5,728 nucleotides of DNA from an uncultured Eubacteriales bacterium. GTDB taxonomy: Bacteria; Bacillota; Clostridia; Oscillospirales; QAKW01. The notes under the pieces were generated by a model that worked only from the letters and a program-made list of their open reading frames with translations, was not told the DNA's origin and ran no database searches. This document shows positions 1 through 5,284 of the stretch, piece after piece. Each line of letters starts with the position of its first letter. The stretch's first letter is position 1. Location: assembly GCA_934378025.1 (NCBI GenBank), contig CAKRPM010000092.1, forward strand, positions 1 through 5,728, in the 5' to 3' direction. The translations under genes and the position numbers were made by a program.

Positions 1-26
1 AATTCCGGGAAGCATCCATGATGTGA
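1..26 (+). CDS. C-terminal tail of an IS3-family transposase (partial, 5' end outside window)
   Basis: Reading from base 3 gives FREASMM followed by a TGA stop at 24-26. The two preceding bases (AA) could complete a Glu, Gln or Lys codon. IS3-family OrfB transposases commonly end with a motif like SPVEFR plus a few variable residues, so this short tail fits such an end. An IS150-like terminal repeat begins about 28 bp after the stop, the usual arrangement for the right end of these elements. OrfB is the DDE integrase-fold part of the transposase, but none of the catalytic domain is inside the window. Seven residues alone would prove nothing; the call depends on the adjacent inverted repeat. 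A competing open frame (bases 2-49, ending IIQFK) cannot be excluded as the true 3' end. Confidence 0.42.
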
Positions 27-53
27 AGCTAATTATTCAATTCAAATAACAGT

Positions 54-77
54 GTCCAGAAAACTGGGTACATATCA
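54..77 (+). mobile_element. Right terminal inverted repeat of an IS3-family (IS150-like) insertion sequence
   Basis: The sequence GTCCAGAAAACTGGGT followed by ACATATCA matches the pattern of the IS150-group right end as I recall it: GTCCA, an A-rich stretch, TGGGT, then a terminal CA. Position and orientation agree with a transposase stop at 24-26 just inside it. The left end and target duplication are not in the window, so the exact boundary (72 or 77, both ending in CA) is uncertain. Family assignment rests on remembered consensus, not on a search. Confidence 0.5.
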
Positions 78-87
78 GGATCGGTTC

Positions 88-216
88 GGTGCTTTGTTTT
101 TTTGCAACCTTTTTGGTGCTTTATTTTTTGGAAGCTCGGTGCTTGGCTTTTGAAACTTGCCCCCGCGCTTGGCTTTTGAAGCTGGTGTGCCGCCCCTGTT
201 TTGCTTGCCGGGTGTT
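88..216. repeat. Degenerate T-rich direct repeats in a gene-free stretch
   Basis: Four or five imperfect units of about 23-27 bp begin with GGTGCTT-like sequence at 88, 115, 138, 164 (diverged to CGCGCT) and possibly 184 and 211. The clearest exact copy is the 14-mer GCTTGGCTTTTGAA at 141-154 and 167-180, with a 26-bp period. GGTGCTTT plus a T run occurs at 88-103 and 115-129. Translation of either strand gives low-complexity peptides without a recognisable domain. The stretch lies between the putative IS end and the 3' end of the FAD dehydrogenase gene, and I see no hairpin with a T-tract that would end that gene. Function unknown; it may be a dispersed intergenic repeat or decayed sequence. 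Confidence 0.5.
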
Positions 217-272
217 TTTCGATAAATGCCGATTTCGCTTCTTGAATTTAAGGGGGCGAAAATTTCAGCGTA

Positions 273-1796
273 TCAAACGCTTTCGGAAATTGCGGCAATG
301 ATTTCCAGTGCGACGCGGATGCCGTCTACAGCGGCAGAGGTAATGCCGCCTGCAAATCCGGCGCCTTCACCGGCAGGATAAATGCCCTTTAGATTGCTTT
401 CAAAATGCGCGTTTCTCATCATTCGGATCGGGGAAGAGGAGCGGGTTTCGACCCCGGTCATCACAGCGTTTGGATCGTCATATCCTTTCAGCCGCCGACC
501 GAAAATCGGCAGCGCCGCCTGCATGGCGTCGGTGACAAATGTAGGCAGCACCTCGTGCAGATCGGCGGGCGTCACGCCGGGTCGGTATGTGGGCTGTACC
601 GTGCCGAATGAGCGGCTGACCCGCCCCCCTTGCAAAAAGTCGCCGACGGTTTGCGCCGGTGCATAATACCGTCCGCCGCCTGCCGTAAAGGCCTTTTGTT
701 CCAGTGCTCTTTGAAATCCCACGCCGTTCAGCACATGCCCGCAATCGTAATCACAGGGCTGTATGCCGACCAGCAGTGCCGCATTGGCGTTTTGGCCGTC
801 GCGCGCATGCAGACTCATGCCGTTGGTGACCACGCCTCCGTTCTCGGAGGCCGCCGCCACCACCTGCCCGCCCGGACACATACAAAAAGTGTATACGCCG
901 CGTCCCTTGGGGGTGTGCCAGGCCAGTTTGTAATCCGCCGCTCCCAACAGTGCGGCGTCACGACCGTACTGCGCCGTATTGATCATGGCCTGGGGATGCT
1001 CAATCCGAACGCCGACCGAAAAGGCTTTTTGCTGCATTTCCATGCCGCTTTGGTAAAGCATTTCAAAAGTATCGCGTGCGCTGTGACCGACAGCCAGTAC
1101 CGCATACCGCGCCGCTCGTCTTTGATCGGCAATGACGGCGTCAAGCGCTCCGTTTTGAAAGGAAAGTGAATGTACTTTACAGTCAAAACAAACCTCGCCG
1201 CCCAAACGGATAATTTTTTGGCGTAGGTTTTTTACAACGCCGCGTAATAAATCGGTGCCGATATGCGGCTTGGCAAGATATAAAATCTCTTCGGGCGCGC
1301 CGTTTTCGACAAATTCGGCCAGTACTTCGGCGCATAGCGGATTTTTGATTTGCGTGGTCAGCTTGCCGTCCGAAAAGGTGCCGGCACCCCCTTCGCCGAA
1401 CTGCACGTTGCAGCACTCCGAAAGACGGCCGGTCTGCCAAAAGCGCTGCACCGTTTCGGTGCGCGTGTCCACATCTTTGCCGCGTTCCAACACGATCGGG
1501 CGCAACCCCGCCCGCGCCAGCGTCAGCGCCGCAAACAAACCGCAGGGGCCGGCGCCGATGACAATGGGACGAATATCGGAAGAAACGCGCGGTACCGCCA
1601 ATCGCGGCCGCGGCGGTAAGGGTTGTCCGGGGGCGGCCGCCTCCAGCGAACAAACAAATTTGGCCCGTCCTCTGGCGTCCAGCGAAAGCCGATGAATACG
1701 AAAATCGCCGATGGCATGCCCGACTTTTTTCTCTGCCGCGCGGCGCAGCTGCGACTGCGAAAATCCCGGCGGCAGCATGATATTTTCAATGAGCAT
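273..1796 (-). CDS. FAD-dependent dehydrogenase, COG2509-like, uncharacterised oxidoreductase
   Basis: This encodes a 507-residue probable cytosolic flavoprotein. Residues 1-55 form a small alpha/beta N-terminal domain with the family's LSLDARGR-type motif. A Rossmann dinucleotide fold follows, with IGAGPCG near residues 80-86 and the acidic VLERG strand end just after it. Other family signatures are FGEGGAGTFSDGK (about 133-145), AVGHSARDT (235-243), FCMCPGG (304-310), TGVETRSSSPIR (447-458) and the C-terminal FAD-contact block YPAGEGAGFAGG (473-484). These make it a NAD(P)/FAD-dependent oxidoreductase of the type annotated only as 'FAD-dependent dehydrogenase'; its substrate is unknown. The start at 1796 is preceded by a purine-rich site (GAGGGGGGA) 4-5 bases upstream. 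A longer in-frame ATG at 1910 is rejected because it would run through the promoter at 1837-1865. The gene diverges from the phosphodiesterase gene. Its length is normal for the family and no frameshift is seen. Confidence 0.92.
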   Translation of the reverse strand: MLIENIMLPPGFSQSQLRRAAEKKVGHAIGDFRIHRLSLDARGRAKFVCSLEAAAPGQPLPPRPRLAVPRVSSDIRPIVIGAGPCGLFAALTLARAGLRPIVLERGKDVDTRTETVQRFWQTGRLSECCNVQFGEGGAGTFSDGKLTTQIKNPLCAEVLAEFVENGAPEEILYLAKPHIGTDLLRGVVKNLRQKIIRLGGEVCFDCKVHSLSFQNGALDAVIADQRRAARYAVLAVGHSARDTFEMLYQSGMEMQQKAFSVGVRIEHPQAMINTAQYGRDAALLGAADYKLAWHTPKGRGVYTFCMCPGGQVVAAASENGGVVTNGMSLHARDGQNANAALLVGIQPCDYDCGHVLNGVGFQRALEQKAFTAGGGRYYAPAQTVGDFLQGGRVSRSFGTVQPTYRPGVTPADLHEVLPTFVTDAMQAALPIFGRRLKGYDDPNAVMTGVETRSSSPIRMMRNAHFESNLKGIYPAGEGAGFAGGITSAAVDGIRVALEIIAAISESV

Positions 1797-1836
1797 TTTT
1801 GTCCCCCCTCGGTCACTTTGTCGTCTTTTATGGGCT

Positions 1837-1865
1837 ATTTTACCACACTTTTCCGAAAAAAACAA
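1837..1865 (-). promoter_or_regulatory. Predicted promoter of the FAD dehydrogenase gene
   Basis: On the minus strand a -10 hexamer TAAAAT (1842-1837) is preceded by TGG, an extended -10. It lies 17 bp from a weak -35, TTGTTT (1865-1860). Transcription would start near 1830, leaving a leader of about 35 nt before the ATG at 1796. The good -10 and ideal spacing support the call, while the -35 is poor. It lies 8 bp from the -35 of the divergent promoter. Confidence 0.55.
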
Positions 1866-1873
1866 CAAATCGG

Positions 1874-1902
1874 TTGCGCTTTCGATTTTTTTCTGGTATG
1901 AT
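1874..1902 (+). promoter_or_regulatory. Predicted promoter of the phosphodiesterase (and possibly brnQ) transcript
   Basis: A -10 hexamer TATGAT (1897-1902) with an extended TGG immediately upstream sits 17 bp after TTGCGC (1874-1879), which keeps only the TTG of the -35 consensus. The expected start of transcription is near 1909, and the ribosome site AGGGGAAGGA (1921-1930) follows. No terminator is seen before brnQ, so this promoter may also serve that gene. Confidence 0.55.
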
Positions 1903-1937
1903 AGTAACAATTACTTTCGTAGGGGAAGGATTTTGGT

Positions 1938-2759
1938 ATGCTTCCGATTATCTTTGCCATTCTGTTTGCAATTTATCTGTTTTTAATATTTCCCTCCTTT
2001 CGCCGTCATCCCGACCGTGCATGGATGGAGGGGCTTTTTATTGCGCATCGAGGAGTGCATAATCAAAAGGCGGGGTTACCGGAAAACTCCTTGCTGGCCT
2101 TTACGGCGGCGCGCAAACTCGGCTTTGCCATTGAACTGGACGTGCGGTTAACCGCCGACGGGGAAGTGGTGGTGTTTCATGACGATCATTTGCAGCGCGT
2201 CTGCGGAGTGGAGGGACGTGTTTCGGAAATGACGCTCTCTCAGCTGCAACAGCTTCGTCTTTTAGGCAGCGAGCAGACCATTCCCACCTTGCAGCAGGTG
2301 CTGAAAACGGTGGACGGTGAAGTGCCGCTTTTGATTGAATTTAAATGCGATAAAAAGGATTGTCGGGCGCTTTGCAAAGCGGTGGACGCGCTGATGCGCG
2401 AATATAACGGAAAATATTTGGTGCAATCCTTTTATCCGCCCGTTCTGTTTTGGTATCGGCGGCATCATCGGCGGATTTGCCGCGGGATTCTTGCGACAAA
2501 CTTTTGGGCGCAGAAAAACAGCAAGTTTTATGCAAAACTGGCGGCTTTGCTGCTGTTTAATTTTGTGGCGCGGCCGGATTTTGTCAGCTATGAAGCGCGC
2601 TTCGGTGCCTGCTTTGCGCGCTGCATTTGTGCGGCGTTGGGGGCATTTCCGATCGGCTGGACCTATAAAAGTGCGGACGCCGTGGCGGCGGACGGGTATA
2701 ATCGCGCCTTTATTTTTGAGGGATTTTTGCCGGAGAAGCCTTATCGGCAGGATCAATAA
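1938..2759 (+). CDS. Membrane-anchored glycerophosphodiester phosphodiesterase (GDPD family)
   Basis: The 273-residue product should hydrolyse glycerophosphodiesters (deacylated phospholipids or polyglycerol-phosphate fragments) to glycerol-3-phosphate and an alcohol. Residues 2-19 form one hydrophobic anchor followed by the basic FRRH. By the positive-inside rule this puts the catalytic domain on the cytoplasmic side. The GDPD TIM-barrel motifs then appear in order: AHRG (36-39, with the catalytic His37-Arg38), PENS (48-51, metal-ligand Glu49), ELD (66-68), HDD (81-83, second catalytic His81), IPTL (114-117), IEFK (133-136) and, near the C-terminus, GWTY (240-243) and FIFEGFLPE (258-266). 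All expected active-site residues are present, so the enzyme should be active. The start is well supported by AGGGGAAGGA 7 bp upstream. It is the first gene of a probable two-gene transcript with brnQ. The exact substrate cannot be read from the sequence. Confidence 0.93.
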   Translation: MLPIIFAILFAIYLFLIFPSFRRHPDRAWMEGLFIAHRGVHNQKAGLPENSLLAFTAARKLGFAIELDVRLTADGEVVVFHDDHLQRVCGVEGRVSEMTLSQLQQLRLLGSEQTIPTLQQVLKTVDGEVPLLIEFKCDKKDCRALCKAVDALMREYNGKYLVQSFYPPVLFWYRRHHRRICRGILATNFWAQKNSKFYAKLAALLLFNFVARPDFVSYEARFGACFARCICAALGAFPIGWTYKSADAVAADGYNRAFIFEGFLPEKPYRQDQ

Positions 2760-2822
2760 TATTTTTGCCGGGGCAGCTGACGGTGGCAAAACAACGATTT
2801 CAGCGGCAGAATGGAGTTTTTT

Positions 2823-4184
2823 ATGAATAAGAAACTGAGTTTTCGAGAGTATGTGCTGGTGGCCAGCATGCTGTTTGGCATGTTTTTCGGCGCGGGCAAC
2901 CTGATTTTCCCGGTGACGCTGGGGCAGCAGGCGGGCAGCAATATGTGGATCGCCTCCATCGGTATGCTGATTACGGGCGTCGGTTTGCCGCTGCTGGGCG
3001 TGGCGGCGCTGGGCATCAGTCGTTCAACGGGGCTGTACGATCTTTCCAGCAAAGCGGGCCGTCCGTACGGCATGTTTTTTACCTGCCTGTTGTATATGAC
3101 CATTGGGCCGTTTTTTGCCATTCCGCGTTGCGCCACCACCTCTTTTACCGTGGGATTGGAGCAAGTGCTGCCGCAGGACAACCGTTCCTGGCTGTATCTG
3201 TTGATTTTTTCGGTGCTCTTTTTTGCCGCAACGCTGTTTTTCTCGCTGCGTCCCGGTAAAATCTTAACGTGGATCGGTAAAATTTTAAATCCGTTTTTCC
3301 TGGTGTTCTTGGGGATCTTGGTGATCGTGGCGCTGCTGTCGCCCGGTGCGCAGATCTCTTCGGTCGAACCTTTGGGCGATTATGCCGCAAAGCCGTTTAT
3401 GTCCGGCTTTTTGGAGGGCTATAATACAATGGACGCTTTGGCCAGTCTGGCCTTCGGCATTGTGGTGGTTCAGGTTATTCGTGATCTCGGTGTGCAAGAG
3501 CCGAAAGCGGTGGCTTCCAGCACGGTTCGTTCGGGCATTTTCAGCTGTCTGCTGATGGGTGTGATTTACCTGGCGGTGATGATCGTCGGCGTGCAAAGCC
3601 GCGGTCTGTTCGCACCGGCCGAAAACGGCGGCGCCGCCCTGGCGCAAATTGCCAGTCACTATCTCGGAAAGCCCGGGTTGTTCATTTTGGCGGCCACTGT
3701 TACACTGGCATGCTTGAAAACCGCCGTGGGCTTGATTACCAGCTGTGCGGAGACCTTTGCGGCCATCTTCCCGCGCGGACCGAAATATAAAACATGGGCC
3801 ATTATTTTCTGCGCCGTGTCCTTTGCCTTCGCCAATTTCGGGCTGAACGCCATCATCGGTTATTCCGTGCCGGTGCTGATGTTCTTGTATCCGTTGTCTA
3901 TTGTTTTGATTGTGTTGGCATTGTTCGGCCGATTCTTCCGTCATGATTTTGCCGTGTATGCCTGCACCATCGGATGTACGTTGTTTGCCGCCGTGTACGA
4001 GCTGCTCAGAACCTTGCCGGAAGGCGTTCGCGCGTTTTGCCATTTGGATGGCGTGGTGGAAGCCGTCGGAAAGTTCTTGCCGTTTTCGTCCTTGGGGTTG
4101 GGCTGGGTTTGTCCGGCAACGCTGGGGCTGATCATCGGTTTGATCGTTCATCTCTTTAGACGAAATCAACTGCAAAAAGCATAA
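2823..4184 (+). CDS. brnQ: Branched-chain amino acid carrier BrnQ (LIVCS family)
   Basis: This encodes a 453-residue integral membrane protein with about 12 hydrophobic segments spread over its whole length. It is a cation-coupled (Na+ or H+) symporter for leucine, isoleucine and valine in the cytoplasmic membrane. Hallmark stretches of the family are FGAGNLIFP (22-30) in the first membrane helix, IGPFFAIPRCATTSF (94-108), EGYNTMDALASLAFG (198-212), and the EPKAVASSTVRSG loop (226-238). The length is typical for BrnQ. An in-frame ATG at 2811 exists, but it overlaps the ribosome site GGAG (2813-2816), which is spaced 6 bp from the ATG at 2823, so the latter is chosen. The gene follows the phosphodiesterase by 63 bp without a clear terminator and ends 2 bp before a strong hairpin. 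No T-box, leucine leader or CodY-type site is obvious upstream, so its regulation is not visible here. Confidence 0.96.
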   Translation: MNKKLSFREYVLVASMLFGMFFGAGNLIFPVTLGQQAGSNMWIASIGMLITGVGLPLLGVAALGISRSTGLYDLSSKAGRPYGMFFTCLLYMTIGPFFAIPRCATTSFTVGLEQVLPQDNRSWLYLLIFSVLFFAATLFFSLRPGKILTWIGKILNPFFLVFLGILVIVALLSPGAQISSVEPLGDYAAKPFMSGFLEGYNTMDALASLAFGIVVVQVIRDLGVQEPKAVASSTVRSGIFSCLLMGVIYLAVMIVGVQSRGLFAPAENGGAALAQIASHYLGKPGLFILAATVTLACLKTAVGLITSCAETFAAIFPRGPKYKTWAIIFCAVSFAFANFGLNAIIGYSVPVLMFLYPLSIVLIVLALFGRFFRHDFAVYACTIGCTLFAAVYELLRTLPEGVRAFCHLDGVVEAVGKFLPFSSLGLGWVCPATLGLIIGLIVHLFRRNQLQKA

Positions 4185-4186
4185 TA

Positions 4187-4221
4187 AAAAGGGGCTGCAC
4201 CGTTTGGGTGCAGCCCCTTTT
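4187..4221. terminator. Bidirectional Rho-independent terminator between brnQ and the small heat-shock gene
   Basis: A perfect 15-bp stem pairs AAAAGGGGCTGCACC (4187-4201) with GGTGCAGCCCCTTTT (4207-4221) around a 5-nt GTTTG loop. The GC-rich core is flanked by A and T runs, so each strand shows a stem followed by T residues: four on the plus strand and five (then A) on the minus strand. It begins 2 bp after the brnQ stop and ends 8 bp before the stop of the converging heat-shock gene, so it can end both transcripts. Confidence 0.93.
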
Positions 4222-4229
4222 GACAAGTA

Positions 4230-4652
4230 TTATTTAAGCTCCAGTTTTCGAGAGGCCGGTGTGCTTTCGGTTTTCTTGGGTAAAATCAACTCCAAAACAC
4301 CGTCTTTATAAGCACCGGTAATATCTTCGGCACGAATGGCGCTGATGTCGAAGCTGCGGCTGTAGCTGCCGTAAAACCGTTCGCGGCGCAGATAATTATC
4401 TTTTTTATCCTCGTCCTTGCCTTGCCGTGTGGCGGTAATGGTCAGATATCCGTCCTCGATGTTTACATCGATATCCTTTTTCTCAAAGCCCGGTAGGTCG
4501 GCTTGCAAAATCAGCTTGTCGCCCTCGTCTTTGATATCGGTTTTAAATGCGGTCATTGCGCCGGATTTTCCGAAAAACGCATTTTCCAGTTCGTCCATTT
4601 CTTTAAAGGGATAATAAGAATTTCTTCTTGCAAAAGGTGTCAGTTCAAACAT
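4230..4652 (-). CDS. hsp20: Small heat-shock protein, Hsp20/alpha-crystallin family
   Basis: The 140-residue product is an ATP-independent holdase chaperone that binds unfolding proteins in the cytosol and forms oligomers. Residues 1-35 are the variable N-terminal arm (MFELTPFARR with the YYPFKEMDELENAFF helix). The alpha-crystallin domain spans about 36-127, starting FKTDIKDEGDKLILQADLPGFEKKDIDVNIEDGYLTI and ending with the conserved A-x-x-x-G-V-L motif (114-120) and ELILPK. The short tail ends in LEL (137-139), a likely weak version of the I-x-I motif that links dimers. Its length matches clostridial Hsp18-type proteins. The ribosome site GAGGAG lies 8 bp upstream of the ATG. The gene is monocistronic in appearance, with its own terminator and a CIRCE operator about 150 bp upstream, so HrcA-controlled heat induction is expected. 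Confidence 0.96.
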   Translation of the reverse strand: MFELTPFARRNSYYPFKEMDELENAFFGKSGAMTAFKTDIKDEGDKLILQADLPGFEKKDIDVNIEDGYLTITATRQGKDEDKKDNYLRRERFYGSYSRSFDISAIRAEDITGAYKDGVLELILPKKTESTPASRKLELK

Positions 4653-4761
4653 ATAAATCGCTCCTCTTTTTTATTTATTATCGTACTCGGATAGAATATA
4701 AATATTCGCTTTCCAAGGGAATCATCCTCTTTCTTTTTGATTACCTATATCATAGTCCGAA

Positions 4762-4791
4762 AATATGAAAAAAGCGTGCGAATACTGTGAA
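4762..4791 (-). promoter_or_regulatory. Candidate promoter of the small heat-shock gene
   Basis: On the minus strand TTCACA (4791-4786) lies 18 bp before CATATT (4767-4762), a five-of-six and four-of-six match to the vegetative hexamers. CIRCE would then lie just upstream of the -35. An alternative -10, TATGAT (4754-4749), is a better hexamer but has no acceptable -35. The real start site cannot be fixed by eye, and transcription from a site overlapping CIRCE itself is also possible. Confidence 0.28.
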
Positions 4792-4804
4792 CAAATTGTT
4801 AAAA

Positions 4805-4831
4805 TTAGCACTCTCGTTAAAGGAGTGCTAA
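4805..4831. promoter_or_regulatory. CIRCE operator (HrcA binding site)
   Basis: The site is a perfect match to the CIRCE consensus: TTAGCACTC (4805-4813), a 9-bp spacer, and GAGTGCTAA (4823-4831). The palindrome extends by three further A:T pairs on each side (4802-4804 with 4832-4834). In Firmicutes CIRCE is bound by the HrcA repressor, whose activity depends on GroEL, and is released on heat shock. The only gene reading away from it is the small heat-shock gene, whose ATG is 153 bp downstream. No hrcA, dnaK or groESL gene is within the window. Confidence 0.95.
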
Positions 4832-4849
4832 TTTCTTTTTTGTCATCCT

Positions 4850-5284
4850 TCAGCTCTCAAAAATTAACGTGACCGGTCCGTCGTTTTGCGAAAAAACCTG
4901 CATGTCTTCGCCAAACTCTCCGTGCGCCACGGTAAAGCCGCGCGCCGTACAGGCGGATAAAAAGTATTTGTACAGCGGCAGTGCAATCTCAGGGCGTGCC
5001 GCACCGGTAAATCCGGGACGGCGGCTCTTTACATCGGCGTACAGGGTAAACTGCGATACCACCAAAAGGCTGCCGCCCACCTGGGATAGGGATAAGTTCA
5101 TTTTTCCGTTTTCATCTTCGAATACGCGGCAACCGCAAATTCGATCGCAAAGCTTGTCCGCCTCGGCGGTGGTGTCCTGCGGGGCGATCCCCAATAGGAC
5201 CAAAAAGCCGTTTTCGATTTGTCCGTTGATTTGTCCGTCAATTTCCACACGTGCGTTTTTAACGCGGGTTACCACTGCTCGCAT
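4850..5284 (-). CDS. dtd: D-aminoacyl-tRNA deacylase (DTD)
   Basis: The 144-residue cytosolic proofreading enzyme hydrolyses D-amino acids (and glycine mischarged on tRNA-Ala) from tRNA, recycling the tRNA. Family motifs are MRAVVTRVKNARV at the N-terminus, the active-site SQFTLYAD (77-84), the RRPGFTGAARPE segment (88-99), and NDGPVT (134-139), whose Gly136-Pro137 is the cross-subunit Gly-cisPro motif that excludes L-aminoacyl substrates. Length is standard. The family's usual V-x-T-G-x-FGA-x-M stretch reads VAHGEFGEDM (119-128), so the common Thr is His; this looks like natural variation. The start at 5284 is fixed by GGAGG (5299-5295) 10 bp upstream and by matching the usual N-terminus; an in-frame ATG at 5398 would add 38 non-family residues. 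The first 16 bp and the ribosome site lie inside the upstream HAD gene, which implies translational coupling. Confidence 0.96.
   Translation of the reverse strand: MRAVVTRVKNARVEIDGQINGQIENGFLVLLGIAPQDTTAEADKLCDRICGCRVFEDENGKMNLSLSQVGGSLLVVSQFTLYADVKSRRPGFTGAARPEIALPLYKYFLSACTARGFTVAHGEFGEDMQVFSQNDGPVTLIFES

Noticed and set aside
89..301. A 70-codon plus-strand ORF starting at GTG 89 (Cys/Phe/Arg/Leu-rich)
   Set aside because: It is a translation of the T-rich direct repeats, starts at a GTG without a ribosome site, runs into the 3' end of the FAD gene on the opposite strand, and has no recognisable domain.
630..1169. A 179-codon plus-strand ORF within the FAD dehydrogenase gene
   Set aside because: It is fully antisense to a well-supported gene and shows no domain signature or ribosome site of its own.
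1797..1910. A 38-residue N-terminal extension of the FAD dehydrogenase from ATG 1910
   Set aside because: The extension would be encoded through the predicted promoter (1837-1865), is not part of the family's N-terminal pattern, and a strong ribosome site serves the ATG at 1796.
2763..2791. Inverted repeat TTTTGCC/GGCAAAA between the phosphodiesterase gene and brnQ as a terminator
   Set aside because: The stem is only 7 bp with a 15-nt loop and no T-tract after it; it is more likely chance, leaving the two genes plausibly co-transcribed.
3285..4226. A 313-codon minus-strand ORF antisense to brnQ
   Set aside because: Its Gln/His/Asn-rich composition is what the complement of a hydrophobic membrane-protein gene gives. 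It also spans the terminator hairpin and has no family motif; brnQ is certain on the other strand.
4653..4730. An RNA thermosensor (ROSE or fourU type) in the hsp20 leader
   Set aside because: I found no upstream segment able to pair well with the GAGGAG ribosome site, and no UUUU opposite an AGGA; the only hairpins are short and do not cover the start.
4802..4840. The CIRCE stem followed by a T run on the plus strand as a plus-strand terminator
   Set aside because: No plus-strand gene lies upstream that would need it; hsp20 and dtd are both on the minus strand.
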